A stretch of 64,000 nt of DNA from Amylostereum areolatum (lineage: Eukaryota > Basidiomycota > Agaricomycetes > Russulales > Stereaceae): positions 62,001 through 126,000 of the forward strand of contig SAXG01000092.1 of assembly GCA_012932865.1 (NCBI GenBank), in the 5' to 3' direction. Every line of letters begins with the position of its first letter. Positions within the stretch are counted from its first letter, which is position 1. A program made the position numbers and the translations under genes. Shown here in pieces: positions 31,352 to 43,929 of the stretch. Under the pieces are notes generated by a model. The model searched no databases, was not told the DNA's origin, and worked only from the letters and a program-made list of their open reading frames with translations.

Positions 31352-34300
31352 TCACGCCTCGTACATCGGCGGGGCCTCTCCCTCCCCAACCGCGCCCTGT
31401 CCCAGCCCCGGTCCCTGCAACCGCGCCAGCATCCCATTCAACCTCCTCACCAGCCCCGGAAGCGCAGCGACGTCGATCTCGCCTTCTCCCTCTTCGTCTT
31501 CCCCGGCCCGTGCACCCCCCCTCCCCTCCTCCGCACCGCTTGCGCTCGCGTTCCCCCCGTCCCCGCCGCTCCCGGTCGACGAGCTTGAGCCCTCCCCGCC
31601 TTCCCCGCCTCCCCGCCCCTTCCCGCCCCTCATCCCCGCCGCCCCCTCCTGCGCCCGCGCGAGCAAAAACGGCTCGACCGCGCCCACACCGAGCCCCATC
31701 GACACCGACCCCGTCCGCGCCTGCCTGTATCGATACGGGTGCGCCGGCGCCGGCGCCGGCCCTGCGCTCCCTCGCGTCCCCCGCCGTCGCCGGACGACGC
31801 AAAAGGCGCAAAGGGCGAGGAGCGCGACGGCCGCGACGCCCCCCGCGACGCCCCCCGCGATCGCACCTGTGTCTGTGTGAGCGGACGCGTGGGCGGAGGA
31901 CGTGTCGTTCGGGACGCGGGCCGTAGGGGTTGGACCCGGGTGTGAAGAGGTGGTATTTCTGCGAGGCGGGACGAGTGAACAGATTAGGCCAGGGAGGGAG
32001 CACAGAGGGGGGGGGGGGGGGGGGGGGCGTACGCACGTGGAAGCCTCGTCCGCGGGCGCGATGGCGAACGCGGCGTTGAGGACGTCGATGGCGGCGGACT
32101 GGCCCCAGGCGAGGACTTGCGTCGCGGGGGGACCGATCCAGCTCGAGGAGTACTCCGTGCTCCCGGGCGCGGCCGCGAGGTCGACGAGCGCGTTGTACTA
32201 GATGGCGCAAGCGGCGCGGCAGAAAATTCAAGATGAGGATACGTATATGTGTTTTTTGCATGAGGCGCAAGAGGGGATGGCGTGGACGGGGACGGTGGGG
32301 ACGGACCTGCACGGTGATGTACCCCTCGATCAACGCCGTCAGCGGCGCGTTGGCCGTCCCGAGCCGGCGCCGGAGCTCGTTCAGCGAGCGCACGAAGATC
32401 GCTTGTTGGGGTGGAGGTCGGGAGGTCGGTCGAACATATGTCAGCACGACGCTATTCTTGGAGAAAGAGGCCAGAAGACGGACGGCACCTTTCCACCCGC
32501 TCCCGAACGAGTCCGACGACGGATCTTGCGGCGTGCCCGCGTCTGCGATGCCCAGTCAATTCTCCCGAATGTCCGGTGCGGATGCCGTGGCCGTCGCCAC
32601 ACGACGACGACGACGACGACGACGACAGGGACAAGAGGGCTCGCGCGCACCTTCCAAATTGATCCCATCTGACCGCGTCCATCCTGGGAACTCGATCGTC
32701 GACACCGCCAGCGCTTCTACCCTACGCACGCGCGCCCACACCACACCGAATCAGCATCGTGCGCAGAGTCCTCCCAGGCGCCCCCTCCAGCAGCCGGCCG
32801 CAGGGGGGATTGAACCCAGAAACCTCAAAACGGACGAGGGAAAGACTCACACGTCCCACCACGACGCGTTGCCGACCGCGGCCCACACCGCGAGCCCCTC
32901 GAGCCAAAACGCGGAGTTGTACGTGAGCGCCTCGCTGCCGGTCGTGATCGCGCACACGGTGAGGTCGAAGGTGTCGAGAACGATGGTGCGGTTGTACATG
33001 TGGTTGTAGACGAAGGCCGCGGAGAGTTCGGCGGCGACGGCGTATTGGCTGTCGTTGGTCGCTTCGTACAGGTACGCCGAGAGGCTGTTTTTTTTAGTTG
33101 AAGTGGGGGTGAGGAGGGAGGGAAGGGAGGGCACGTACGCCATGAAGGGTCTGGGAGGAGGGATGAGGGTGAGAGAGCGGAGGAGGGCGATCGAAGGCGG
33201 AGACCCACCCCACCGACTCGCCGTTCACGAGCGTATTCGTCGGACTGTCCACAAGCTATCCGATCCAAACCCACATTCCTCAGCACCGAATCCCAAAAAA
33301 GGGGCCCCACAGAACGGACGCACCCAAAACACCCCGCCCGCTGTCGTCGCTGTCCCACCCCCATCCCATCAGCTTTCGAGTTCGGGCCCTTCAAACCCGA
33401 CGCCGAGGGAAGGAAGAGAAACACGCACCGCCCTCGCACTGTCCCTCGAACTTGAGCGTCCGACTCGGATGCGACCCGTTCGCCGCGTCCGCGACGGTGA
33501 CCATCGCCTCGCTCGTGTCGTTCCAGACGGATTTCGCGATGTCGAGGAGGTAGCCCTGGTCGTACGCGCGGTACGCGTAGAGCGCGGCGAGGCCCCATTG
33601 GCTGTTTTCGAGAGGCGAGGCGAGATGAGGAGACGGGAAGAGGTGTGTGCATCAGAAGGGGCGAACGTCGGTGCAGAATAGGAGGAGGGGGCAGGACGTA
33701 CACGTTGTCGCTGCTCAGACGCTGAAAACGTCGAACGTCCACCGTGGTCGAGTCAATGTTCGACAGGACTTCTCATTTACAAAAATCCATTTAGGAGAAG
33801 AAATCGGTCACACACCCTGGTGGTAGCGCGTCGACGGATGAATAAGCATTGAATGCGAAAAGGAAATCTCAGAAGGAAAAGGGGAGAGATAAACGCACGT
33901 GGTCGCGTCGTAAAATCCCGTATGCGTCCGTTGGAACAGGAGCAGGTTGTTCGTCGCCACGGACTCGTGGCTCGCATTCCCGGAGAGGTAGTCGTGCAGC
34001 GCGAGCGCGCAGATCAGGTTCGCGGATTGGGGCAAGTTGAGCGCTGTGGGGGACGAAGATGGGGGATGGGATGGGATGGGATGGGATGGGATGGGATGGG
34101 ATGGGATGGGATGGGATGGGATGGGATGGGATGGGATGGGATGCGGTGAGATGAGGATAAAGACGGAAGTCACCAGGGGACCATGGCACGCACCGTCGAT
34201 GCTCCCGTTCGACGGGTTGAACAACGGCGTCAACACGCCGATCGCCGCGTCTGCCTGCGCCAGCCGTGTCCCGCGCGGGACGTCCGACGTCGGTTTCTGG

Positions 34301-34810
34301 CAGGGAGGGGGGGGGGAGTCAGCGACTCGGCATGGGACTCCGGCGCGGGGGGGGGTACTCGGTGGATCGATGGATCAGTGATGCGTGGGACATCCGGTGT
34401 GAAAGCGAACGACATCGATGCAGACGATGGAGATGCAGATGCAGATGGGAGATGCGGACACGTGGATGGAGATCAAGTGATCGTGAAGATGTGGTCGTCG
34501 GACAGGATACCTCCGTCGAGCCTCCAAAAGAAACTCAGCGAGGGAGGGTGATCGGAGAGAGGGAGAGACTAGAGAAGGGGGCCCGTCCTCGGACTCGGAC
34601 TCGAACTCGGAAAAGGGTAAAGCAAGGAACCGTGCTTACCCGCCACCCCCCCGGCACCGCCGGCACCTGCACCCCGTCCCTGCTCTCGAGCCTGCCCACC
34701 GACGCCGTCCGCGCATCAGCGTGAGCGCGAACGCCGAGGCCCCACCCACCGGCGCTCGCATCGGGCCCGGCACAGAGGAGGACAAAGGCCAGAGCGACGA
34801 GCGCTTTCAT
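31352..34810 (-). CDS. GH76-family protein with signal peptide and C-terminal membrane anchor
   Basis: Glycoside hydrolase family 76 includes alpha-1,6-mannanases and the Dfg5/Dcw1 proteins that process GPI glycans at the fungal wall. The ATG at 34810 opens signal peptide MKALVALAFVLLCAGPDASA. Later exons read IGVLTPLFNPSNGSIDG, NLPQSANLICALALHDYLSG, ESVATNNLLLFQRTHTGFYD, SSDNVQWGLAALYAYRAYDQ, TNTLVNGESVGW, SLSAYLYEATNDSQYAVAAE and LTYNSAFWLEGLAVWAAVGN, and the tail has LAWGQSAAIDVLNAAFAIAP. A transmembrane segment (IAGGVAGGVAAVALLALCAF) and an acidic Gly/Ser tail ending APPMYEA follow, stop at 31352. About ten exons; boundaries are approximate. Where characterised enzymes have an Asp-Asp pair, the motif here reads Ser-Asp. 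Introns contain a G21 tract and a (ATGGG)15 array. Confidence 0.82.
32007..32027 (+). repeat. G21 homopolymer inside a GH76-gene intron
   Basis: Twenty-one consecutive G residues on the plus strand (C on the transcript strand). Length should be treated as approximate because homopolymers are error-prone in assembly. Confidence 0.9.
34066..34140 (+). repeat. (ATGGG)15 microsatellite inside a GH76-gene intron
   Basis: Fifteen perfect ATGGG units preceded by GATGGGG and ended by ATGCGG. The plus strand is a series of GGG triplets with AT loops and can in principle fold into G-quadruplexes. It lies between the exons encoding NGSIDG and NLPQSANL. Confidence 0.95.
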
Positions 34811-35619
34811 GATTCGGAACGGTCGACGGAACGGGAGGAAGCAAAGCGAGAGCGAGAGGCAGAGAGGGTTGGGGGTTGAGGGGAGTTTCATGATCAGCTG
34901 GAGGCGTGCCGGTGAGCAGTGGTGGTGGTATGCCATCATGGCCCAGGTGAATATGTCGAGTAGCACCTGCGGGGAACCGTTCGAGCGGTGTAAAATTGCG
35001 TGCTATGTCGACGAGAAGCAAAGGCAAAGGCAAAGGCAGAGTCGACGTCCGTGAAGACGAGGTAGTCAGTTGGGGGGGGAGAGCAGACAAAGAGAGAGTT
35101 ACGGGCAAAGAGCGTGTGATGTTGCGACGGCACCTAGCACTACTAGTACTACTAGGGTCCGTGGGCGACGTTGTCAAGTGCGCAGCCCCCATCGCCCATC
35201 AACGCACCGCATCCCGGACCCACCTCTGAACTTGGGGCATTTCTGGGAAAGGACGAAGCCTCGGATGGACTACTACTACTAGTAGCCGCCGGGACAGTGG
35301 TCCTTAGGGATGTCTGACATTGGCCGCCGCCGTGATCGCAGCGAGCGGCCCGGGGACGGTCCGTCATTGGAGGTCACACGCTTATGTAAGAAGGGGAGGA
35401 CTCTCCCTCAATCGTAAGACTGGGTACGAGCCTAATCTCGACACATCCTCCCGTACTCCCGTAAGTTACTTATATTCGGGCCATCCGCCATTCACAAAAG
35501 CAGAAAAAAGATCCATGAATTCCAAGTCAGTCCAATGCAACGCAATCCAAAATACAATGTCCCTCTCGTTCTAAGTATCCCCCCCACCTTTTCGTTTCGT
35601 GCCCCCCTCCAACGCGCAC
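34811..35619. other. Upstream region of the GH76 gene; no supported gene
   Basis: Holds the GH76 promoter and the 3' flank of the alcohol oxidase gene. Two CTA/TAG-rich imperfect palindromes occur (about 35136-35157 and 35269-35284). No coding frame was supported. Confidence 0.4.
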
Positions 35620-38222
35620 TCAAACCTTGAGCCCCAACGCCTCCCCAACGACCACCGCGCCCTTCTCCCCGACCGCGATCGCGGTCGCGTACGTGTTCGC
35701 GGACACGTTCGAGGGCACGATCGACATGTCGCACACCTTGACGCCCTCGAGCCCGTACACGTTCAGCTTGCCGTCCACCACCCCGCCCTTCTCCTTCGGC
35801 TTCATCGCGCACGTCCCGAGCGAGTGCCACGCGGTCGACACTGCGAACGCAACCCCCGCTCTCCCGTCAGCGTCCCTTTCCTCTACACAAAAGCCGGGAA
35901 AACGGGGCGAGAAAAAGAAAGGGCACGCACCGAACTCGCGCACGTACTTCTCCACCGCCGCGTCGTCCTCCTTGCCGTACACGAGCCGCGGCGCGTCCAT
36001 CGGCACCGGCCCCGCCGCCTTGTCCAACACCGCCGCCTTGCTCCCCGCCGCGAACTTGGGGTGGAGCCCGGGCACCTCGCCCCGGAACATCGGCATCCGT
36101 CGCGCGATCTCACGCGAGAACTTGTAGGCCCAGACCATCGTGCGCACGTCCGCCATGCTGTCGAACGCACAACGAGGGATCAGATAATGGATAGGGGGGA
36201 AGCGATGGAAGGCGAAACGCACTCCTCGAAGAAACCGGGGCGGAAATCGGTCGGGGCGAGGACGTTCTTCGCGTCCGTGGCGTGGACGTGACCACGCGCG
36301 ATCGGGTATTGCTACGCGTCGCCTTTCAGCACGCATACACTCTCGGATAAGTGGTGACAAATAATACGCACGTTGTAGAAGCCCATGCAGTAGTACTTCT
36401 TCGCGGGCACCGTGCTCGGGTCACCGAACAGCCTATCGCGATGTTCAGAAAACACGTTGAAGAGGAACGGGGAGAAGAAGGGGGCACGCACACGGCGAGC
36501 TGGCCCAACCACATCACGGGTTTGTCGGGCGAGGGCACGAAGTACTCCTCCCATCGCTTCTTGAACTCGGGGCCCCAAGCCTCGAGTTCCTCCGGCGTGG
36601 GACGGATCTTCACGCCGCCATCGATACCGCTGCACTCACACGTCAGCATCAACGCACGGAAACACGATGGAAGACAAGACATCGACGGACTTGTGCGCCA
36701 TGATGTTTTGGCCGTTCTTTTTCCACTCGGACGAAGCCACTGTACAGACCATGCGTCAGAGAGGCCACAAAGCAAGGAGCTGGAAAGGAAGCACGCACGC
36801 TCCATCGCCTCGGGCTCGTTGCGCAGGACGAAATCGAGCGTGTCCGCGTAGTCGGCGGCCTGGTACGGGACGAAGCACACGTTGTGATCTAAAACCCAAG
36901 TCAGTCTTACGCGCATACATCCACACCAAACCGAAGCAACGAACGCACCCTGGTAGCCCTCACCGACGCCGGGCAACTCGACCTTCGGCTCGACACCGAT
37001 CTTCTTCAATACGGCAGCGGCACCGACACCCGAGCGCTCGAGAACGCCGGGGGACCCGAAGGTTCCAGCAGAGACGACGACAAGCTTGCGCGCGCGGACG
37101 GTGTGCACGTTGGTGTCGGCCTCGGGGCGGAGGGTGTGGTTCCAGGTGAACTCGACGCCGGTCGCGCGTTTTCCCCTGAGTCACGAAACACGGTCAGCTG
37201 CGTGCGAATGCGAAGAAAGGAGCGAGACGGGGCGCACTCGATGACGAGACGGCGGACGTGGACGGCGGTGACGATGTGGATGTTCTGGCGGTCACGGTCG
37301 TAGATGTAACCGTGGGGCACGTCGGACCGGTGGCCGGTCTCTGGGTTGATCCACCTGTTCTATCGGTCAGCCGTGTGTGCGCGCGCGCGCGGAAGGGAAC
37401 AGCGCTGAACGCACTTTTGCCATCTCTGTATGATGTCGGGAATAGCGCGGGGGGAGATCAGCGATCAGCGGGGGGGGGGAGGAGTGAGAGAAGACGCACG
37501 CCGTAAGTGTTGATGGTCACGAGATCGTTCACGTCCGTGTCGTCGTTGCCGGGGTTGCGGGCGGTGTCGAACTTGCGGGCGGTGTCGAGGTATTCCTTTC
37601 CGACGTTGATGTTCATGCCGCCCCAGGAGACCTTGAGGGGGCCGTTGTCGCCGTGGTTGAAGGCGCCCTTCTTGATCTCGTACGTTTCGGACTGGGAGAA
37701 GACCAATGAGGGACGAGAAAGGGGGCTGTATGCGCGTGCGTACCTTTTTCATGAGGGGGATCATGTCCTTGGAACCCCAGCCGGGATTGCCGTGGACGGT
37801 CTCCCAGTCATCGAAGTCGGACGCGGCGCCGCGCGTGTACATGGCGACTACACGACGGTCAGATCGCGGTTCACAGGGGAAAACCTAACAAAGAAGCGCG
37901 TACAGTTGACGCTGGAGCCGCCGCCGAGGCATTGACCGGTCGGAGTGACGAACGGACGGTTTCCGAGGGCGGGAGTGGGGGTGGCGGAGTGGAAGCGGAC
38001 GGTGTTGGCGGTGGGGTAGAGGTGGTGGAGGTAGCGGGCGGGCTGGAGGTGGGAGAGGAGGTTGCGGGTGGGCAGACCGGCTTCGAGGACGAGGATTTTG
38101 AGGTTGGGGTCGGCGTCGGCGAGACGACTGGCGATGATGCAGCCGCAGGTGCCGCCGCCGGCGATGACGAGGTCGTACTCGGGGGCGACGTTGGGGGCGG
38201 GATCGAGGAAGGACTCGGCCAT
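35620..38222 (-). CDS. GMC oxidoreductase, alcohol (methanol) oxidase AOX type
   Basis: FAD enzyme oxidising short primary alcohols with release of H2O2, which wood-decay basidiomycetes use as oxidant. Family blocks in order: VIAGGGTCGCIIASRLADAD (FAD-binding), GQCLGGGSSVNC, MYTRGAASDFDDW, GGMNINVGKEYLDTARKF, KLVVVSAGTFGSPGVLERSG, LPGVGEGYQ, DHNVCFVPYQAADYADTLDF, KIRPTPEELEAWGPEFKKRW and, in the last exons, TAWHSLGTCAMKPKEKGGVV plus SANTYATAIAVGEKGAVV. The catalytic His (WHSLGT) and Asn (NTYATA) are present. The gene has about ten exons, with stop at 35620 after EALGLKV. The ATG at 38222 (MAESFLDPAP) is the simplest start. The frame upstream (NPAALVLPLIVFTVPA) is hydrophobic and preceded by a CAG acceptor, so an upstream exon with a signal-like segment is possible. 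Confidence 0.88.
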
Positions 38223-39796
38223 GGCGGGGACGGTGAAGACGATGAGGGGAAGAACGAGGGCGGCGGGGTTCTGGGGGACAAGTGGGGAAGCGAAGGAGGG
38301 TTATATGCATGGGGAGGATCTCGATCTCGAATCTAGAACGAGCAAGCGAGAAGTGAAGGAGAAGAGAAGGCGCCCTTTTTCTGTCGTCCGCTTCGGTCCT
38401 GTCCATGCTTCAAACTTCAAACTTCAGCCTCTCCCTGTCCGGGGCGTTGACGTCTCCTCCGTTTTGGGTGGGATTTTCCTGGATATTCGACCGTTCGTCG
38501 ATCCCCAGACGCAGGAAGGAAAACGAGACGTGTCCCCGGAAAACGGTGGGAGGACGAGACGAACCGACCTCATGGCAAATTGGGTCATCGTCCACCCTTC
38601 GAAGAAGGCCGACCGGTCGCCTCGCTTCCCAACGCCCAACGCACCAGAACCGCTTCATCTCCCCATCCGATATTCCTCCTCGTCCTCCATCTACCGCCCA
38701 GGTCGTCCTGACAATGGCGACGAAAAAAGAAAGGCAAACATCACTTGCTTACCGTCGCCATCGAACCCCGCGAAATAAACTTCAAGCTTCGAGGGTCTAG
38801 TACAATCGCTGCACACGCGCCGACGAGCTCAAGCTCTAGCTTTTTCCAGACCCAGATCCAGACCCCAGTACCACCCCAATCGATCTTCGGCAGTGAAGAT
38901 TTCGCAGACTTGTCCAAGACTTGTCGCTCCAACGTGACGGTCTGCCCGCCCCCACGCGCGAGAACGCGGCGGCACAGAGGTACGGCGTACGCGGACGCTC
39001 CTGATCGTCTCAATTCCTTGATAGCGAGAACATGCGACCAAAACGAGGCTTAGATGGACGCGATAAAGGCCCGGAGTAGTGTCGGAGAGGGGGGAGGTCA
39101 AGGTCAAGGTAGATGAAGAAGACCGTGCGCCGGGGGTGCACTTGCTTGAGTTGCAGGCGGTCGCGACTCGCGCGCGCCCACACGTGCTGGCCGCCGGCCG
39201 CCGGCCCGGTTCGCATTGGGCGAGAGGCGGCCGACTCGGCGAACTCATCTTGAACTTGCACTGTGACGCATTCAAGGCGGCCCAAGCCCTGTACTTACGC
39301 CTTCAGCTCACCCGCACCGTCTGCATAAGTAATGGGCTCAAGAAACTTTATCGACCGCTTGATCCCGTACGTGCATATTGCGTGCATGGCATATCTCGGC
39401 AAAGCTCATGCACGCGAAGGTGCCCGAGATCTCTCGGATGCGTTTGCCTGTCCTGGGTGGTTTTGACATAGGATCGGACCCGGCGCTGGACCCGCGTGGC
39501 GGTGAGAACAACACAGGTGACGCTCAGACACAGGCTGGAGAACCAGAGCACATTGACGCGTACGGACGACCGGGGGATGGAGATGACGCCGACGAGGTTA
39601 GTGGGATGAGAGAGGGGCGAGCCGCAAGGGGTCCAGCCCTTAGCCTCACGGAAATCGGCGGTGGTTCAATCGTATTATACATAGGTCGAACATGTATTCA
39701 CCGCAACGCGCAAACAGGATGGAGAATGCAGTATAGAGAAACTGTCCGACTGGACAAAACGCGGCTCGTCAGTCAAGCACACCAATAAATCCAATC
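38223..39796. other. Intergenic, no supported gene
   Basis: Contains the alcohol oxidase promoter on the left. Several 100-150 codon open frames exist on both strands (for example 38829-39275), but none has start, splice or family support. Confidence 0.4.
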
Positions 39797-42656
39797 CTAC
39801 ACCTTCGCGTCGCTATACTGACCGTCTTCCGTGTTCCCGCCATCGTTGGCATCGTCTGTGTTCCCGTTGATACGGCTCCACCCTAAGCTTTGGGCCAGTC
39901 TGCGAGCCCAATGTACCCGCGCGTCCACAGCCACTGTAGGCTCCGAGTTCTCGCTCGCTTCCTCCTCCTCTCCCCTTGCCTCCAGTGACCGATCTCCTTC
40001 ACCACGTCCATCCTGCTGACTGGTTCGAACACCACTGTCCGCATCCGTCCCTTCGGTCTGTGCTGGCGGAAAGAGCTCCATGTTCCGCCGCACGATTTCT
40101 AGAGCTCCCCTGGGGTACACACGCGTGAAGAAGATGCCGTATTGGTTAATTGAGGACGAGCCTTCAAGTTGCATGGGCTGTTCGTCTTCGCCGTTGGAGA
40201 GGTCAGGGTGGGCGAGGGGGTTCGCTGGTGACCGAATGGGTGGTACTCTGTGTGCGCTTGCCCTAAAGGCATCTTCAACGACATTGTCAGTGACTCGGAC
40301 AGAGGACTCAATGGTTGAAGAGAAGGACGCCAAGGGGGCGGTGTCATTCTGGACGTCGGGGGCTCCATCAGGCTCAACGACAACGCCAGCGGCGGAAGAA
40401 GCGGATGGTGTGGAGAGTCCTAGAGAAGTGGTGACTTCGGAGGCTCCCTGAGGCTCATCGGCCACAGACTCCGCGAGAGCTACCGGAGGGTGGTTTGATA
40501 CGTCTGGAGGGTCGTAGAACATGTCCTCCAGCAATTCCTTCACCGCCGTCTGCTCGTCATACTTCGAGCGCCCCTGCCACTGCTGGAGGTGTACAGATGT
40601 CACATTGAACAAGTCCTTGCAGGCCGCCGTCTCATCCGGGAAGAGAAACCCCTCGCGGACGGCCATCATTCCGGTTATAAGGTGGAATACACGATATGCG
40701 TCCTTGACGAGGACCAGCTGTTCTTGGACGAACCTCTTGAGAGCGTCGACGTTCGCGGAAACCGTGTCCGTGGTGTGACCTGTATTGAGCTGATGAAAAA
40801 GAACCCGAAGCGGGCTGTGAGGGGGTACGAAAGGGCACGGTTTGCACATCACGCCGCGTAGATAGCTGTCCAACAGAATGTTCAACATATTGCGAATGTG
40901 GAAGAGCTTGTGCACGCTCTCATGCGTGGCCGCGGAAAGCTCCTGCGGAGAATGGCCGACGTTGTCCTGAATCCCTTTCAAGCAGTCCCAGTAGTGGCGA
41001 AGGAGAAGACCGAGTAGGAGGATGACGCAGTGCCAGGTCTCCCTTGAGGTTGTCCTTAGAGTCACCCCCATCAGATACAGGTATTTGAGCCACTCCACGG
41101 CGGGATACAGACAACTCTCCGTGATCTTCGTGATCTCCGTGCGAAAGCTAAGCAACAGCTGCTCGTTTCCCGCTAGCTTTGTGAGCAGCAGTAGCGTCCG
41201 CAAGCACGAATCGCAGTGCGTCTCGAGCAGGGTGTTGAAGGGCCTAGACGCTCTAGCGTATGTGCGCAACAGCCGCGGGAGCTCGTATCCGATCTTGTGC
41301 TCGTCGAACAGGAGCGTACGCACGACTTCCATCGCTTCTTGAAGCTTGTTCCTTCGAAGCGCGGGCTGGACCACGTCCGGGAGGGCGCCGAACAGCGCGG
41401 CGAGATTCGCATCAGTAAGGTCGTGATCGTCCCTCCATGTGTCTATCGTCCAGCGGATGATATTCTTGTCTGTCTCCAACCCGTTCGCTACCTCAGGCTC
41501 TGCACTGGACGACAATCCACCCTCGCGTGGCGGTCGGCGATCATGCCCCAAAAGCACCGTCCTTGCACGAAACTCAGGCTGGATGGTCGCAAGCGCACGC
41601 TGGAGCACGGTCGACAGCGGGGTCTTGAACGGGCATGCAAGCACGAACACCGGCATTAGGGTGAGGGTCCCGTAGATGAGGCCCGATAGGATGGCCATGA
41701 TCAAGTTGATGTAAGCAAGCACATTGTGGATCGTGAATGCGAAGAGAACAAGGCCGACGATGAAGAGAAGAACGGCGAAGTGGAGGAGGAGGGGGATGAA
41801 GCTAATGAGGAGGTCCGCGCCGAAGCGGTCGACGCCCTCAGCGAGATACGCACGGACGCGGGCACGCTGGTTGAGCGACGCGCGACGTTCCGTGCCCTGG
41901 ATGTATTCCCGAGACCACTGCTGCACAAGGGTTGCGATGAGTGCGCAGGCCAGGGAGAAGAGAAGGCTTGTGAACCACAAGCAGTTGATCCAGAGGGAGA
42001 TTGTGATGGGAGGGGGGCGATCGATCGATGCGGCAGCGGCTACGGCGCCTGCAGGTATGTTTTCCAGGGCGGCTACGACGCGTACGAGGAGGTCCGTTGA
42101 GACTTGCGTGTTGTCCGGTTGGAGGAGCTTGTACGTCTCGATGATGAAAGTCGTGACGACGGCGGAAAATAGACCAGACTGTGGCGCGATTATGAGCTAC
42201 TATAGAGTGGGTCGGGTAGAGGAGGATAACACACGAAAATGAGGATTCCGTCCATCTCGCCCTTCCAAGTTTCGACGCGGTCGCGGTCGATCTTGTTTGC
42301 GTGTCCGAGGTAGGACGACCATACGTTCGCGGCGCGTACCGAGGGGGGCTCATCTGGAGCAGGATGGGTTACCCTATATGCCGATATCCGGACGAAGTAA
42401 CACACCGATAGGAGGTTGGGTCGAAGCAGACCAAAATTGCTGACTTTGGGGGGTTTGGAACTGAGTGCGTTGCCATTGAGGAGGGGAAGCCCGTATGCCT
42501 TCAGCTGGGACTTGGCGGGCCATGGTGGTGGGAGACGACGAGAGACAACGACGACGACGAGCGCGCAAAGCAAAGAACTACTCGGGTTTCTGTTCCGCTG
42601 CTGTGCCCATCGCCTTCGCACGTCTCGGTGGCAGTGGGGCTGACGAACTGATCCAT
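39797..42656 (-). CDS. DUF6535 multi-pass membrane protein, intact copy 2
   Basis: The ATG at 42656 opens MDQFVSPTATETCEGDGHSS. Short introns link to an exon with VWSSYLGHANKIDRDRVETW and GEMDGILIF, then the main exon from about 42178 with SGLFSAVVTTFIIETYKLLQ. Membrane segments: LWFTSLLFSLACALIATLVQ, LLLHFAVLLFIVGLVLFAFT and LAYINLIMAILSGLIYGTLT, followed by ACPFKTPL. A large soluble region follows (ANLAALFGALPDVVQPALRR, LHQLNTGHTTDTV-type segments) and then an acidic, disordered C-terminus ending GGNTEDGQYSDAKV at 39797. This copy is the best template for recognising the pseudogenes around it. Function of the family is unknown. The first two introns are predicted by eye. Confidence 0.85.
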
Positions 42657-42822
42657 AAGTATATGTATAGTCACAGAAGAAGAATACTGAAGTAAACTGT
42701 CTATTAGCACACATTGACGCAGCCAGAACCGTAGAGGACGAGGAGCATGATGATGAAAAGATTCACGAGGTATTTGACCCGGACAGGAGCGACCACAAAA
42801 TTGGAAAAGGGCAGTTGTGTCA

Positions 42823-42913
42823 GTGTTGGGAGCTTGGAGCTTGGAGCTTGGAGGGTCGACCCCGTCCGACCGGTTAGCGGGGGTCTAGACGGGGTCTTGG
42901 CGTCGTCCTTGGA
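42823..42913 (+). repeat. Short tandem repeat (GAGCTTG)3 and GGGGTCT tract
   Basis: Three head-to-tail GAGCTTG units near 42830-42853, followed by a GC-rich tract containing GGGGGTCTAGACGGGGTCTTGG. The GGGGTCTTGG word recurs at 44020-44060. Confidence 0.6.
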
Positions 42914-43563
42914 GCTGAGCACATGATATCCGCGTGCTTCCTCGCCAATATATTTCTATTAAGTTTCTCGAAATAAATCTTAATTCTCAGACAAGTCCAG
43001 GCTCTCGCATACAGCTTCAGAATCTCAGGTATACAGTCTCCTCTCAGGGTATTATATCAAGGACAACACAATATGCAGGAAGATCGAGAAGATGCTCAAT
43101 CACCTAACCGGAGCAGCGAAGCCTGACGCACTTAATGACTCCTATCCGTGTCCGCACGCTCCTTCAACAGCTCGGACTCGGGCAACGGCGCGTAAGTGGA
43201 CGGCGAAAGCGGGTGAGCATCTCGTCTATGATTTCTGTTTTGGGCTAACATCGAGATCAGCGAAAGGCAGAGACACTTGAGGTCGAGCGCCCGGCAAAAG
43301 TTCGACGAACGGAATCGTACACGCGTGGAGGAGAGACGTCCGAGTCAGTGACCCCATGCTATTCCCGATGCCTGGTTCTCACCGTACTACTTATATCGCC
43401 CAACTCTTCCCCAAAGCCCTTGGCCCCGCATGTTCATCATCTCCCCCAATTTCGTTTCGCGCCGCTTCAATCTCTTCTCCCGTCCCTTTTCGTTCCCATC
43501 CACACTGCACAGCATGCTCAGTTCCCTTCAGTCTCTACCACACCGCACCCCCCCTCCGAAAAA

Positions 43564-43891
43564 ATGGCCAACTTCCTTCATACCAACGGCATCCGTTCTC
43601 GTCTCGAATGGAACACGACCCCCAACCCCACCGCAGCCCCCCAGCCCACGGAGACCACCAAGTTTTTCCGCAAGGTGCGTGGTGCGATCGCTCGTCCTCC
43701 ACGACCGCGCCCTCATCGTCTCCCTCGCCTTTTTCTCCGTTCGTTTCAGTGTGTAGACCGCGATCATTGCGACCATCGGTGAGTCTCCGCCCTCCTTCGC
43801 CGTCCTGGACGGAAACGAGGCTGATTCTTTCGTGTCTCTTATAACTATGTACGCGCGCACGAACGGTCTCGCTTTTAGTATTTCCTATTAG
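43564..43891 (+). CDS. Small basic hypothetical protein
   Basis: A TTATAT box at 43391 and a long pyrimidine-rich leader precede an ATG at 43564 in AAAATGGCC context. Exon 1 (43564-43674) reads MANFLHTNGIRSRLEWNTTP, then a Thr/Pro/Ala linker and TKFFRK. An intron of 75-82 bp follows, and the next exon reads TAIIATIG. A strong GTGAGT at about 43779 suggests a second intron ending CTTTTAG, or the frame reads through to a TAG at 43889-43891. The product is therefore roughly 55-81 aa. Promoter architecture is strong, but the family is not recognised. Confidence 0.55.
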
Positions 43892-43929
43892 ATTCCGGCT
43901 TATAAGTTGTACATAGCTTTTAATTTACG

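Noticed and set aside
33853..34380. Open frames spelling repeated GWDGM or PSHPI peptides
   Set aside because: Direct translations of the (ATGGG)n array inside an intron.
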